A DNA stretch of 64,000 nucleotides. It comes from Acidovorax soli. Lineage in GTDB: Bacteria; Pseudomonadota; Gammaproteobacteria; Burkholderiales; Burkholderiaceae_C. This document shows positions 26,224 through 34,189 of the stretch, piece by piece. The notes beneath the pieces were generated by a model. The model did not search any database. It saw only the letters and a list, made by a program, of their open reading frames with translations, and was not told where the DNA came from. Position 1 is the stretch's first letter. Every line of letters begins with the position of its first letter. The stretch is from contig NZ_FNQJ01000004.1 of NCBI RefSeq assembly GCF_900107605.1, positions 62,001 through 126,000 on the forward strand, written 5' to 3'. The translations under genes and the position numbers were made by a program.

Positions 26224-26270
26224 CAGCGCCTGGAGGTAAGGCGCGAGCAGCTATCAAAAAAGGAGTGCAT
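26224..26270 (-). repeat. Dispersed intergenic repeat, family 1 (copy F, partial)
   Basis: On the minus strand this gap between phnD and phnC reads TTTTTTGATAGCTGCTCGCGCC, then CAGGCGCT, the left half and part of the core of the family-1 repeat. It lies within the operon at the phnD 3' end and could lower downstream expression relative to the binding protein. Confidence 0.45.
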
Positions 26271-26276
26271 GCACGC

Positions 26277-27149
26277 TCACTTGATCAGGCCCGCGCTGCG
26301 CGCTGCGGTTTCGATGCCCTGGTAGTTGCCGGCCTGGGTCGGAATGAAGCGCGTGGCGCGCTGCAGGTCCAGGATTTCCTTGCCCTCGGGGGTGTTGCGG
26401 TTCAGGTCCAGGAAGGCCTTGGAGAGCTTTTCGCGCTGTGCCACCGGCATGTCGCTGTGCACGGTCCAGTTGTAGTCAAAGTAGGCGGGGGTGGTGAAGA
26501 TCACCTTCACCTTGGTTGTGTCCACCTTCTTGTCGGCCACGAACTTTTCCCACACCGAGATGTTGAGCGCACCCGCATCCACCTTGCCCGAGGCCACGGC
26601 GGCGATGGTGGCGTCGTGCGCGCCCGAGTAGGCCACGCGCCGGAAGTCCTTGTCGGGGTCGATCTGGGCCTGCAACAGAACGCTGCGCGGCATCAGGTGG
26701 CCCGAGGTGCTGGACTGCGAGCCAAAGCTCACGGTCTTGCCCTTGAGGTCCGCCAGGGTCTTGATGGCCGGGTCACCGCTGATGAACACCGAGCGGAACT
26801 TCTCATCCTCCTCGCGCTGCACCAGCGGCACCACCTTGCCGCCCGATCGGATGCTGGCCTGCACAAAGGTAAAGCCGCCATACCAGGCCATGTCCACCTG
26901 CTGGTTGGCCAGCGCCTCCACGGCGGCGGCGTAGTCGGACACCGGCGTGAACTCGACCTTGGTGCCCAGCTTCTGCGCCAGGTACTTCACCAGCGGCGCG
27001 GCCTTGCGCGCCAGTTCGGTGGGTGATTCGTCGGGGATGGCGGTGATCTTGAAGACGGCCTGGGCCTGGGCCAGGCCACCCAGGCCCACCGCGGCGCTTG
27101 CGATCACCGCTTTGATGAGGGTGCGGGTCGAAGGGGAAGAACAGGTCAT
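26277..27149 (-). CDS. phnD: Phosphonate/selenate-type ABC substrate-binding protein (PhnD family)
   Basis: A 290-residue periplasmic binding protein with a signal peptide (ending LAQAQA). KITAIPDESPTELARKAAPL is at the mature N-terminus, then MAWYGGFTFVQA, VQREEDEKFRS, FGSQSSTSGHLMPR and YSGAHDATIAAVASGKVDAGA, all core of the PhnD/PtxB family. The AIPDESPTEL opening and VQREEDEKF segment are those I associate with proteins named putative selenate-binding proteins, so phosphonate, phosphite or selenate are all possible. No C-P lyase, phosphonatase or selenium gene is in the window. First gene of the phnDCEE operon. Confidence 0.88.
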   Translation of the reverse strand: MTCSSPSTRTLIKAVIASAAVGLGGLAQAQAVFKITAIPDESPTELARKAAPLVKYLAQKLGTKVEFTPVSDYAAAVEALANQQVDMAWYGGFTFVQASIRSGGKVVPLVQREEDEKFRSVFISGDPAIKTLADLKGKTVSFGSQSSTSGHLMPRSVLLQAQIDPDKDFRRVAYSGAHDATIAAVASGKVDAGALNISVWEKFVADKKVDTTKVKVIFTTPAYFDYNWTVHSDMPVAQREKLSKAFLDLNRNTPEGKEILDLQRATRFIPTQAGNYQGIETAARSAGLIK

Positions 27150-27249
27150 GAGGTTTTCCAGAAAGTGGGGCTGATGGGCTGGGAGCCGGTGATTGTCGCG
27201 GGTATGGCCGCCCTGGCGCAGTGCCCACCGAAGGGCGGCGATGTTCAGT

Positions 27250-27390
27250 TCAGGCGCTTCGGGGGGCAAACATGATGACCCCCATGCCCGCAAGCGCCAG
27301 TGCCGCGCCGGCAATGTCCCATGGCGTGGGGCGAACACCGTCCACCGCCCACAGCCAGACAATGGCCACGAAGATATACACGCCCCCCGC
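27250..27390 (-). pseudogene. YnfA/UPF0060 C-terminal remnant
   Basis: The last 46 codons read [17 protein letters not shown], then [17 protein letters not shown] and [11 protein letters not shown] plus stop, the last helix region of the four-helix YnfA (UPF0060) membrane family. The frame runs directly into a REP-like repeat at 27394 (translated as RAEPVEAR) and the first three helices are absent. A gene broken at the repeat boundary. Confidence 0.8.
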
Positions 27391-27393
27391 CCT

Positions 27394-27420
27394 GGCTTCG
27401 ACAGGCTCAGCCCGAACGGT
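27394..27420. repeat. REP-like repeat (TTCGACAGGCTCAGCCCGAACGG)
   Basis: GGCTTCGACAGGCTCAGCC followed by CGAACGGTTGGG is a short extragenic repeat known from many proteobacterial genomes; its translation in one frame (AEPVEAR) often pollutes gene predictions. Here it forms the exact break point of the ynfA remnant. Confidence 0.75.
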
Positions 27421-27730
27421 TGGGAGGATCTCTGATGCCTGTACATCATCAGGAAGATTAGAGCCCAAGCGCATGCCCAGAAAGCGCGGAACGCTATTGA
27501 TATTGTAGTAATCTCGAGCGGTGCTCCCTGCGGGTGCACAGCGCGCGGCCCCCTGCGCGCTGGGGCCGGGAAATCTGCACCGAACCTCCAGTCCAGCCGG
27601 CGCCGCCCCAGACCCGGCCGCACCGCCACGGGTCCGCCCGGGAGGCATCAACGCACCTTCTCTCCCGGACATCGGGCGCAACCCTATCAGGGCAAACCCG
27701 CTTGTTCATCAGGCCGTTGATTTGCACACT
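27421..27730. other. Gene-free stretch upstream of the porin
   Basis: No coding sequence could be supported between the ynfA remnant and the porin operator. A 6-bp inverted repeat CTGATG/CATCAG (27432-27452) and an A+T-rich patch TATTGATATTGTAGTAAT near 27500 stand out. The patch is about 290 bp from the porin start, so it is not an obvious core promoter for it. Confidence 0.5.
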
Positions 27731-27757
27731 GACGTCAGTCCTCTGACCACTGACGTC
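27731..27757. promoter_or_regulatory. Perfect 9-9-9 inverted repeat upstream of sialic-acid porin
   Basis: GACGTCAGT, nine bases CCTCTGACC, then ACTGACGTC: a perfect inverted repeat with 9-bp arms, 31 bp before the porin start codon. The spacing puts the two TGACGTCA-like halves two helical turns apart. Its CTCTGACC centre resembles part of the palindrome upstream of the second kelch gene. Candidate operator for the cluster's GntR regulator. Confidence 0.6.
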
Positions 27758-27788
27758 TTTTCACAACCAACCCTGGAGAACCTCGCAG

Positions 27789-28877
27789 ATGACTCTGATC
27801 AATAAGACCCTCATTGCCGGCGCAGCATTGCTGGCCGTTGCCGGTAGCGCGCAGGCGCAGTCGAACGTCACGCTGTTTGGGCGGGCGGACGCCAGCGTCG
27901 GCAAGCTCATCGGCAACAGCCAGACCGGCATGTACCAAGGCAAGGGCAGCCTGCTGGGATTGAAGGGCGAGGAAGATCTGGGTGGCGGAAACTACGCCTT
28001 CTTCCAGCTCTACAGCGACATCTTTCTGCAGAACGGCACCACCCTGAACGGGGACGGGCAGTCCGGCCGGGCCGGCTTCTGGGGCAGCCGCTCCATCGTG
28101 GGCTGGCGCAACAAGGAGCTGCTCATTGACTTCGGCCGCAAGCTGACGCCCGCCTGGACGGTGGGGCTGCAGGCCGACCCCTGGGGCACCTACAGCTATG
28201 TGGCGGTGAACACGACCGGCCTGTTCGGCGCCGGTCTCTTCAGCTCGGCCCGCAACCAGAACGCGGCCAGCGTGAACTGGAACAGCGATGGCTTCTTTGC
28301 CGGCCTGCAGGTGGCCGAAAGCGATCCGAAAAAGGTGGTCACACGCGGCGGCGGCCCGAACCCGGTCCCCAACATGCCCAACATCGTGGCCGACGGAACC
28401 CGCCCCCTGAGCATTGGTGCGGGCTACAACAAGGGCCCGGTCTATGTGGGCCTGGGCTATGAGCGCACCGGCTACGGCACCACGGCGCTGATGTTCTCGG
28501 GCACCTACGATTTCAGCGCCGTCAAGCTGTTGGTGGGGTTGGGCTCGGGCTCGCACACCAACGCCTCCGGCGAGAAAGACCTCAAGGGCACCAACATGCT
28601 GATCGGCGCCACGATGCCCGTGGGCATCGGCGAGCTGCGCACCTCGTACAGCGTCCTGAGCACCAAGGCCCGCAACGCATCGGGCGGGTACGACGTGCTC
28701 AAGGTCAACCGCGATGGCCAGATGGTGGATGCCTACCCCAACAACTCGCGCAAGTTTGGCCTGGGCTATTTTTACCCCCTGTCCAAGCGCACCGAGGTGT
28801 TCGTGAACTACGCACGCGACCAGAAGGCCTACAAGGAGAAGAACGGCTTCGACATGGGGCTGACCCACCACTTCTGA
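27789..28877 (+). CDS. General porin (Gram-negative, Burkholderia type)
   Basis: A 362-residue outer-membrane trimeric porin with signal peptide (LAVAGSAQA, cleaved before QSNVTLFGR), alternating beta-strand composition, and terminal aromatic Phe (LTHHF), the outer-membrane insertion signal. RBS CTGGAGAA precedes the ATG. It is shorter and more Gly/Asn-rich than anion-selective housekeeping porins. Its place beside an exported mutarotase and sialic-acid catabolic genes suggests it admits sialic acids, a job done in E. coli by the unrelated NanC. Confidence 0.9.
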   Translation: MTLINKTLIAGAALLAVAGSAQAQSNVTLFGRADASVGKLIGNSQTGMYQGKGSLLGLKGEEDLGGGNYAFFQLYSDIFLQNGTTLNGDGQSGRAGFWGSRSIVGWRNKELLIDFGRKLTPAWTVGLQADPWGTYSYVAVNTTGLFGAGLFSSARNQNAASVNWNSDGFFAGLQVAESDPKKVVTRGGGPNPVPNMPNIVADGTRPLSIGAGYNKGPVYVGLGYERTGYGTTALMFSGTYDFSAVKLLVGLGSGSHTNASGEKDLKGTNMLIGATMPVGIGELRTSYSVLSTKARNASGGYDVLKVNRDGQMVDAYPNNSRKFGLGYFYPLSKRTEVFVNYARDQKAYKEKNGFDMGLTHHF

Positions 28878-28942
28878 CACCGAGCGACCCAACGCTCAAG
28901 GCGATCCTTTTTCATTGCACCGACATCCCTGATGTCTTCCAG

Positions 28943-28976
28943 CCACAAGCCCTCTCCAGGCTTGTGGCGTTTTTTT
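28943..28976 (+). terminator. Rho-independent terminator between porin and kelch gene
   Basis: The 9-bp stem CCACAAGCC/GGCTTGTGG (28943-28951, 28959-28967), 7-base loop, followed by CG and seven T. It ends only 11 bp before the next start codon, leaving no room for a separate promoter, so the mutarotase is probably made from read-through of the porin transcript. Confidence 0.9.
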
Positions 28977-28987
28977 ATGAGGTTCAC

Positions 28988-30136
28988 ATGCAAGCAAAGA
29001 CATTGATCCAGGTACTCACGGCGGCTGCGCTGCTGCTGTTCTCGGCGGCTCAGGCCGGCGAGCGCTGGGCCGACTTCCCCGTGGCGGCCAAGGCCACCAC
29101 CGCGGCCCGCATCGGCAACACCGTCTATGCCGGCCTGGGCACCGCCGGCAAAGGCTGGTATGCGCTCGACGTGAGCCGGCCCGGCGCGCCATGGCGGGCG
29201 CTGGCCGAGTTCCCCGATGTGCAGCGCGACGATGCGCGCGCCGTCGCCGTGAACGGCCAGATCTACGTGTTCTCGGGCTCGGGCAAGCTGAACCCTTCTG
29301 ACAAGGCGCTGGTGACGTTCGACACCGCCTGGCGCTACGATCCCGCCGCAAACGCCTGGAGCCGCCTGCCCACGCGCGCGCCCATGGGACTGCTGGCCAC
29401 CGGCGCCGTGACGCTGGACCAGCGCAGCATCCTGTTCTTTGGCGGGGTCAACAAAGCCGTCTTCGAGGGCTACTTCCAGGACTACTTCGTCGCCGCCGGT
29501 GACGACAAGGCCCGCCAGGACGCCGTGGCCGCCGCCTACTTTGACCAGCGGCCGCAAGACTACCTGTTCACCGCCCAGGTGCTGAGCTATGACACCACCA
29601 CCCACCAGTGGCGCAATCTGGGCGTGGACCCCGGCCTGCCGACGATTGGCACCGCCGTGGCCGTCCGGGGTTCGCAGGTCACGCTGGTCAATGGCGAGAT
29701 CAAGCCGGGCCTGCGCTCCCCCGGGATCAAGACCGTCTCGGTGAACGGCGAAACGCTGCACTGGTCCACACAGACGCTGGTGCCCCCCGCGGGCGCTGCC
29801 GTGCAGGACGGCGTCGCCGGGGCCTATGCGGGCTACAGCAACCAGGCGCTGCTGGTGGCCGGTGGCGCCAATTTTCCGGGCTCCTGGGCGCAGTTCAATG
29901 CCGGGCAGCTGTGGGCACACAAGGGCCTGAAGAAAACCTGGCACGACCAGATCTACGCCCAGGTGGGCGGCCAATGGACCACCGCCGGCAAACTGCCGCA
30001 GCCCCTGGGCTACAGCGCCTATGTGCAGCTGGACGACAGCCTGCTCATCATCGGCGGCGAGCTCCAGGGCGGAGCCGCTACCAAGGAAGTGATCGAATTG
30101 CGCTGGAACGGCAAGGCCGTGGACCTGGTGCGCTGA
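28988..30136 (+). CDS. Periplasmic N-acetylneuraminate mutarotase, kelch type (YjhT/NanM-like)
   Basis: A 382-residue kelch beta-propeller with signal peptide (LLLFSAAQAG). NanM/YjhT converts the alpha anomer of sialic acid released by sialidases to the beta form in the periplasm. Family features: WADFPVAAKATTAARIGNTVYAGLG, the repeat unit GQIYVFSGSG, LLATGAVTLDQRSILFFGGVNKAVFEGYF, VNGEIKPGLRSP and AGYSNQALLVAGGANFPGSW near the C-terminus. ATG 28988 after GAGG. The neighbouring porin and opposite-strand nan genes support the role. Confidence 0.9.
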   Translation: MQAKTLIQVLTAAALLLFSAAQAGERWADFPVAAKATTAARIGNTVYAGLGTAGKGWYALDVSRPGAPWRALAEFPDVQRDDARAVAVNGQIYVFSGSGKLNPSDKALVTFDTAWRYDPAANAWSRLPTRAPMGLLATGAVTLDQRSILFFGGVNKAVFEGYFQDYFVAAGDDKARQDAVAAAYFDQRPQDYLFTAQVLSYDTTTHQWRNLGVDPGLPTIGTAVAVRGSQVTLVNGEIKPGLRSPGIKTVSVNGETLHWSTQTLVPPAGAAVQDGVAGAYAGYSNQALLVAGGANFPGSWAQFNAGQLWAHKGLKKTWHDQIYAQVGGQWTTAGKLPQPLGYSAYVQLDDSLLIIGGELQGGAATKEVIELRWNGKAVDLVR

Positions 30137-30155
30137 GATCGTCCACCGGTTCGAA

Positions 30156-30192
30156 GGCCCCGTCCCGAGGGAATCGCCCCCGGGACGGGGCC
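30156..30192. terminator. Bidirectional hairpin between convergent genes
   Basis: The 12-bp perfect stem GGCCCCGTCCCG/CGGGACGGGGCC (30156-30167, 30181-30192) with a 13-base loop lies between the convergent mutarotase and esterase genes. There is no U-tract, so it may act as a transcript-stabilising or weak terminator structure. Confidence 0.65.
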
Positions 30193-30236
30193 GCCGATGC
30201 AGGCCCCCGGCCAGGACCGCGGGCCGGGAGCGGATC

Positions 30237-31154
30237 TCAGCGATGCAGGCGCGAGCGCAGGAAGTCCGCGACCTCGGGCACGGCCTGCGGCCCCAGAAAG
30301 CCATGCATCATGCCGGCATTGCAGCGGGACAGCACCGGGACACCGGCGTCCCGCAGCCGCTGCGCATAGGCCTCGCCCTCATCGCGCAGCGGGTCGTATT
30401 CGCTCGTCATCACGAACGCGCCCGGCAGGCCCGACAGGTCGGCCGCCCGCAGTGGGGACGCCCAGGGGTGCGCACCGTCGGCCGGGTGCGCCAGATAATG
30501 GCCCCAGTACCACTGCATGTCGCGCAGCGTCAGGTCGTAGCCTTCGGCGCATTCGGCGTAGGAGCGGGTGTCGAAGCGGTGATCCGTGACCGGCACCATC
30601 AGGGCCTGGCAGGCGATGGAGGGCCCGCCGCGCTCCTTCGCCATCAGGGTCACGGCAATCGCCAGGTTGGCGCCGGCGCTCATGCCCGCCACGGCCAGCC
30701 GCTGCGTATCCGTGCCCAGCTCGGCGCCCTGGCGGGCCACCCAGCAGGCGGCCGCATAACAGTCCTCGGGGGCGGCAGGAAACGGGTGCTCGGGCGCGTG
30801 GCGGTAATTCACCGACACCACCACGCAGGCGGCCCCATTGGCCATGCTGCGGCAGGCCGCATCCTGCGCATCCAGGTCGCCCAGCACCCAGCCACCCCCG
30901 TGAAAGTAAAGGCACACGGGCATCGGCCCCGGCCCCATCCCCGCTGGCGTGTACATGCGCACCGGGATCATGCCCCCGTGGGGTCCGGGAATGCAGAAAT
31001 CAGCGGTGCGGGCCACCGCCTCGCCGGGCGGCGCCAGCCGGCACATCGCCCGGGACTGCTGGCGGGCAGCGTGCGGTGAGAGGGTCTCGACCGGAATTCT
31101 GGCCGCCATGTGTGGCTGGGCCAGGTGGGCCTGGGCCCAGGGATGCAGCGGCAT
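30237..31154 (-). CDS. HSL-family (type IV) esterase, candidate sialate O-acetylesterase
   Basis: A 305-residue cytosolic alpha/beta-hydrolase of the hormone-sensitive-lipase family. Oxyanion motif HGGGW (85-89), nucleophile Ser159 in GMSAGAN, Asp254 in EYDPLRDEG, His284 in MMHGF. It is the last gene of the nan operon, 14 bp after the SIS-domain gene, so the likely job is removing O-acetyl groups from sialic acid or an intermediate. It is unrelated in sequence to NanS/SIAE-type acetylesterases. The family is sure, the substrate inferred. Confidence 0.85.
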   Translation of the reverse strand: MPLHPWAQAHLAQPHMAARIPVETLSPHAARQQSRAMCRLAPPGEAVARTADFCIPGPHGGMIPVRMYTPAGMGPGPMPVCLYFHGGGWVLGDLDAQDAACRSMANGAACVVVSVNYRHAPEHPFPAAPEDCYAAACWVARQGAELGTDTQRLAVAGMSAGANLAIAVTLMAKERGGPSIACQALMVPVTDHRFDTRSYAECAEGYDLTLRDMQWYWGHYLAHPADGAHPWASPLRAADLSGLPGAFVMTSEYDPLRDEGEAYAQRLRDAGVPVLSRCNAGMMHGFLGPQAVPEVADFLRSRLHR

Positions 31155-31168
31155 GGTGGATCAGGGTC

Positions 31169-32194
31169 TCACTGGGTGAGCGTCACTTTCGACAGGTGGC
31201 GCGGCAGGTCGGGGTTGTAGCCGCGCGCGCGGGCCAGGGCCTCGACCATCGGATAAAAACTCTGGATCGCAGCGATTGCATCCAGATCCTCATGGCCCGT
31301 GGCCACCAGCGGCAGCTGCGCGCCCGGCGTTCCCTCGGGAGCGGCCAGCAGCACATGCCCGCCCCGCCCCCGCATCTCGTCGGCCAGGGCCAGCAAGCCC
31401 GCCTGCGCGGGCCCCCGGGGGGCGAACACCAGCAGCGGGTAGCCGGCCTCGACCAGGGCCATCGGCCCATGCTTGACCTCGGCGCCCGAGAACGCCTCTG
31501 CCTGCAGGGCGCAGGTTTCCTTGAACTTGAGCGCCGCCTCCATGGCGATGGCCAGCCCGGTGCCGCGTCCGATGACGAACAGCCGGTCGGCCTGGAGCAG
31601 CGCCGGCACCGCCGCCTGCCAGTCCTGCTGGGCGGCCCGCTGCAGCACCTGGGGCAGCGCCTCCAGCGCCGCATGCAAGGCCGGGTCGCCCTGCCAGGAG
31701 GCCACCAGCCGCGCGCCGCTCACCAATTGCGCGATGTAGCTCTTGGTCGCGGCCACGCTGGTTTCCGGGCCGGCGTGCAGGGGCAGCACCCAATGCGCCG
31801 CCCGGGCCAGGGGGGATTCAACGTCGTTCACCACGGCCAGGGTCCGCGCGCCGTTCTCGCGCAGAAAACGCGTGGGGGCGATGAGATCGGGGCTCTGCCC
31901 GGACTGGGAGAACGCCACCGACACCAGGCCCCGGGTGTGCAGCTGCGCCTGGTACAGCGTGACCAGGGACATGGGCAACGAGGTCACCAGCCGCCCCAGC
32001 CGGGCCATCACCAGATAGGCCATGAAATGCGCGGCGTGGTCGGAGCTGCCCCGCGCGACGGTCAGCATGCCCTCGGGCGGGTGGGCACGCAGATCGGCGC
32101 CCAGGGCGGCATACACCTCCCGGTCCTGATCGAGCAGGCGGGCAACCACCTGCGGCGCCTGCAGCGCCTCAGCGCGCATGTTGGACGAGTTCAA
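31169..32194 (-). CDS. SIS-domain aminosugar-phosphate deaminase/isomerase (NagB-II/AgaS type)
   Basis: A 341-residue protein with two SIS sugar-phosphate domains (VARGSSDHAAHFMAYL, SQSGQSPDLI, then VIGRGTGLAIAMEAALKFKET and AEVKHGPMALV). It resembles the isomerase half of GlmS without the glutaminase domain. In this setting it should deaminate glucosamine-6-phosphate to fructose-6-phosphate, replacing the unrelated NagB (no classical nagB is present). Start: AAGGAG lies 6 bases before a TTG at 32194, inside the nagA 3' end; the ATG at 32179 is 21 bases away from it, so TTG is preferred. Confidence 0.88.
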   Translation of the reverse strand: MNSSNMRAEALQAPQVVARLLDQDREVYAALGADLRAHPPEGMLTVARGSSDHAAHFMAYLVMARLGRLVTSLPMSLVTLYQAQLHTRGLVSVAFSQSGQSPDLIAPTRFLRENGARTLAVVNDVESPLARAAHWVLPLHAGPETSVAATKSYIAQLVSGARLVASWQGDPALHAALEALPQVLQRAAQQDWQAAVPALLQADRLFVIGRGTGLAIAMEAALKFKETCALQAEAFSGAEVKHGPMALVEAGYPLLVFAPRGPAQAGLLALADEMRGRGGHVLLAAPEGTPGAQLPLVATGHEDLDAIAAIQSFYPMVEALARARGYNPDLPRHLSKVTLTQ

Positions 32195-33305
32195 TTTCTT
32201 CTCCTTGTACGAGTACACGTTGCAGTTGCAGTCCACGGTCCATCACCACCAGGTCGGCGCTCAGGCCGGGCGCAATGCGGCCCAGCCCGGCGGCGCCGAG
32301 GTGGTCGGCCGGATAGGTCGAGACGCGCCGCGCCGCGTCATCCAGGGGCAGGCCGATCTCGAACACCAGGTTGCGCAGCGCCTGGTCCATGGTGAGCACG
32401 CTGCCGGCCAGCGTGCCATCGGCCAGCCGCACCCCGCCCAGGCATTTGTGCACGCGCTGCTGGCCCAGGCTGTATTCGCCGTCCGGCATGCCCGTGGCGG
32501 CCGTCGAGTCGGTGACGCAGAACAGGCAGGGAATGGCGCGCAGCGCCGCCCGGATCGCTCCCGGGTGCACATGCTGCAGATCGGGAATGATCTCGGCATA
32601 GCGCGCATGCGCCAGGGCCGCCCCCACCATGCCCGGCTCGCGGTGGTGCAGCGGGGTCATCGCGTTGAACAGGTGGGTGAAGCCCGTGGCCCCTTGCGCC
32701 AGGGCGGCCAGGCCGTCCTCGTAAGAGCCATTGGTGTGGCCGATCTGCACCACGAACCCCGCGGCCCGCAGGGGGGCCACCAGTTCCAGGTGCCCCTCGA
32801 TCTCGGGCGCCAGGGTGACGAGCCGGATCGGCGCGAGTGCGTTCAGCGCCTGCATTTCGGCCAGCGCCAGCGGCCGGGCGAAGGCCGGCTGCGCCCCCAG
32901 GCGGCGGTGGTTGATGTAGGGGCCCTCCAGGTGCACGCCCAGCACGCGCGCGCCCTGCCGGGGGCGCTCGCGGCAGGCCGGCGCCAGCGCCCGCAAAGCG
33001 GCCTCGATCTCGGGCATGGGTGCGGTCATCGTGGTGGCCAGCAGCGTGGTGCTGCCATGCTGGGCGTGGCAGCGCGCCACCTGCTGCACCGCATCGCCGC
33101 CCTGCATGATGTCAAACCCGCTGCCGCCGTGGACATGCAGGTCGATGAACCCGGGCAGAACCACCGGCGCGCCGCCCTGCAGCACCGCCTCGGTGGCCAT
33201 GGGCGTCCCCCGGACGGCCGCGATGAGCCCCCCGTCGAGCACCACCTGGCCCGCCACGAAGCCCTGCGGCGTGAGGATGCAGCCGTCGATCGTGCGGGAT
33301 GTCAT
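32169..33305 (-). CDS. nagA: N-acetylglucosamine-6-phosphate deacetylase
   Basis: A 378-residue amidohydrolase that converts GlcNAc-6-P to GlcN-6-P. Motifs: metal-binding DLHVHGGSGFDIM, HLEGPYIN, IGHTNGSYEDG, THLFNAMTPLHHREPG and catalytic Asp in TDSTAATGMPDGEY. Full length. The ATG at 33305 overlaps the nanK stop (ATGA). Its 3' end carries the ribosome-binding site of the next gene. Confidence 0.95.
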   Translation of the reverse strand: MTSRTIDGCILTPQGFVAGQVVLDGGLIAAVRGTPMATEAVLQGGAPVVLPGFIDLHVHGGSGFDIMQGGDAVQQVARCHAQHGSTTLLATTMTAPMPEIEAALRALAPACRERPRQGARVLGVHLEGPYINHRRLGAQPAFARPLALAEMQALNALAPIRLVTLAPEIEGHLELVAPLRAAGFVVQIGHTNGSYEDGLAALAQGATGFTHLFNAMTPLHHREPGMVGAALAHARYAEIIPDLQHVHPGAIRAALRAIPCLFCVTDSTAATGMPDGEYSLGQQRVHKCLGGVRLADGTLAGSVLTMDQALRNLVFEIGLPLDDAARRVSTYPADHLGAAGLGRIAPGLSADLVVMDRGLQLQRVLVQGEEIELVQHAR

Positions 33306-34189
33306 GCCTGCCCCTGCAACGGCTGGCGCACGGCCCAGGCCGCGACGCCGACCAGGCCGGCGTCGGCCCCCAGGCGCGCCACATCGACCGGCAGGCGGTA
33401 CAGCGGTGGCAACTCGGCCAGCGCCGCCTCCACCAGCGCGCGCATGCCCGCCGCCAGCCCCACGCTGCCGCCCAGCACCACCTGCTGCAGGTCCAGCTGA
33501 GCATGGGCACTGGCCACGGCGCTGGCCACCGCCCGCGCCGCACGCCACAGGATGTCCTGCGCCTCGGGCACGCCCTGCGCCACCCGATCGAACAATTCCG
33601 CACTGCCCAGCACCCGCCCGAACCGCCCGGTGGCCTGCCGGGCCAGCGCCGTGCCCGAGGCCACGGTTTCAAGACAGCCCCGGCGCCCGCAGCCGCAGAC
33701 CATGGGCCCATCGGTGGGCGCCACATCGACCGCCATGTGCCCCAGGTGTCCGGCCAGCCCCTGCGCGCCCCGCCGCAGTTCGCCATCCAGGACCAGCCCG
33801 CCCCCCACGCCCGTGGACAAGGTGAGGTACAGCAGGTTGCTGCACTCCGCCTGGCGCAAGCCGTATTCGCCCCAGGCCGCGGCCTGGGCATCGTTGAGGG
33901 CCAGCACCGGGCAACGCAGCAGCGCGCGCAGCCGCGGCACCAGCGGGTAGTCGTTCCAGAACGCAATGGTGTTGCGGTTGACGCCGCGCACACGCTCCCC
34001 GTCGGTGTAGCCGGTCACGGCGACGGCGGCCAGCGCGGGCGCCGGGCGGCCTTGGGCCAGCGCCGCCAGGGTGGCCAGGAACTCCGGCTCGCTCGCGGGC
34101 ATGGGCAGTTGCCGGCGATCGTGGCAGACGCCATCGATCACGGTGGCGGCAGCGATCTTGGTGCCGCCGATGTCGATCGCCAGTGTCAT
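33302..34189 (-). CDS. nanK: N-acetylmannosamine kinase (ROK family)
   Basis: A 295-residue ROK kinase. ATP motif AIDIGGTKIAAA (4-15), catalytic region NDAQAAAWGEY, sugar-binding STGVGGGLVLDG, and zinc motif GHLGHM to CGCGRRGCLET. Phosphorylates ManNAc to ManNAc-6-P, as expected beside nanE and nanA. Overlaps both neighbours by 4 bp. GlcNAc kinase is the alternative; linkage to nanE favours NanK. Confidence 0.92.
   Translation of the reverse strand: MTLAIDIGGTKIAAATVIDGVCHDRRQLPMPASEPEFLATLAALAQGRPAPALAAVAVTGYTDGERVRGVNRNTIAFWNDYPLVPRLRALLRCPVLALNDAQAAAWGEYGLRQAECSNLLYLTLSTGVGGGLVLDGELRRGAQGLAGHLGHMAVDVAPTDGPMVCGCGRRGCLETVASGTALARQATGRFGRVLGSAELFDRVAQGVPEAQDILWRAARAVASAVASAHAQLDLQQVVLGGSVGLAAGMRALVEAALAELPPLYRLPVDVARLGADAGLVGVAAWAVRQPLQGQA

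Noticed and set aside
27730-27737. TGACGTCA considered as an eukaryotic-type CRE site or simple palindrome
   Set aside because: It is the arm of a longer 9-9-9 bacterial inverted repeat; the context is a bacterial promoter.
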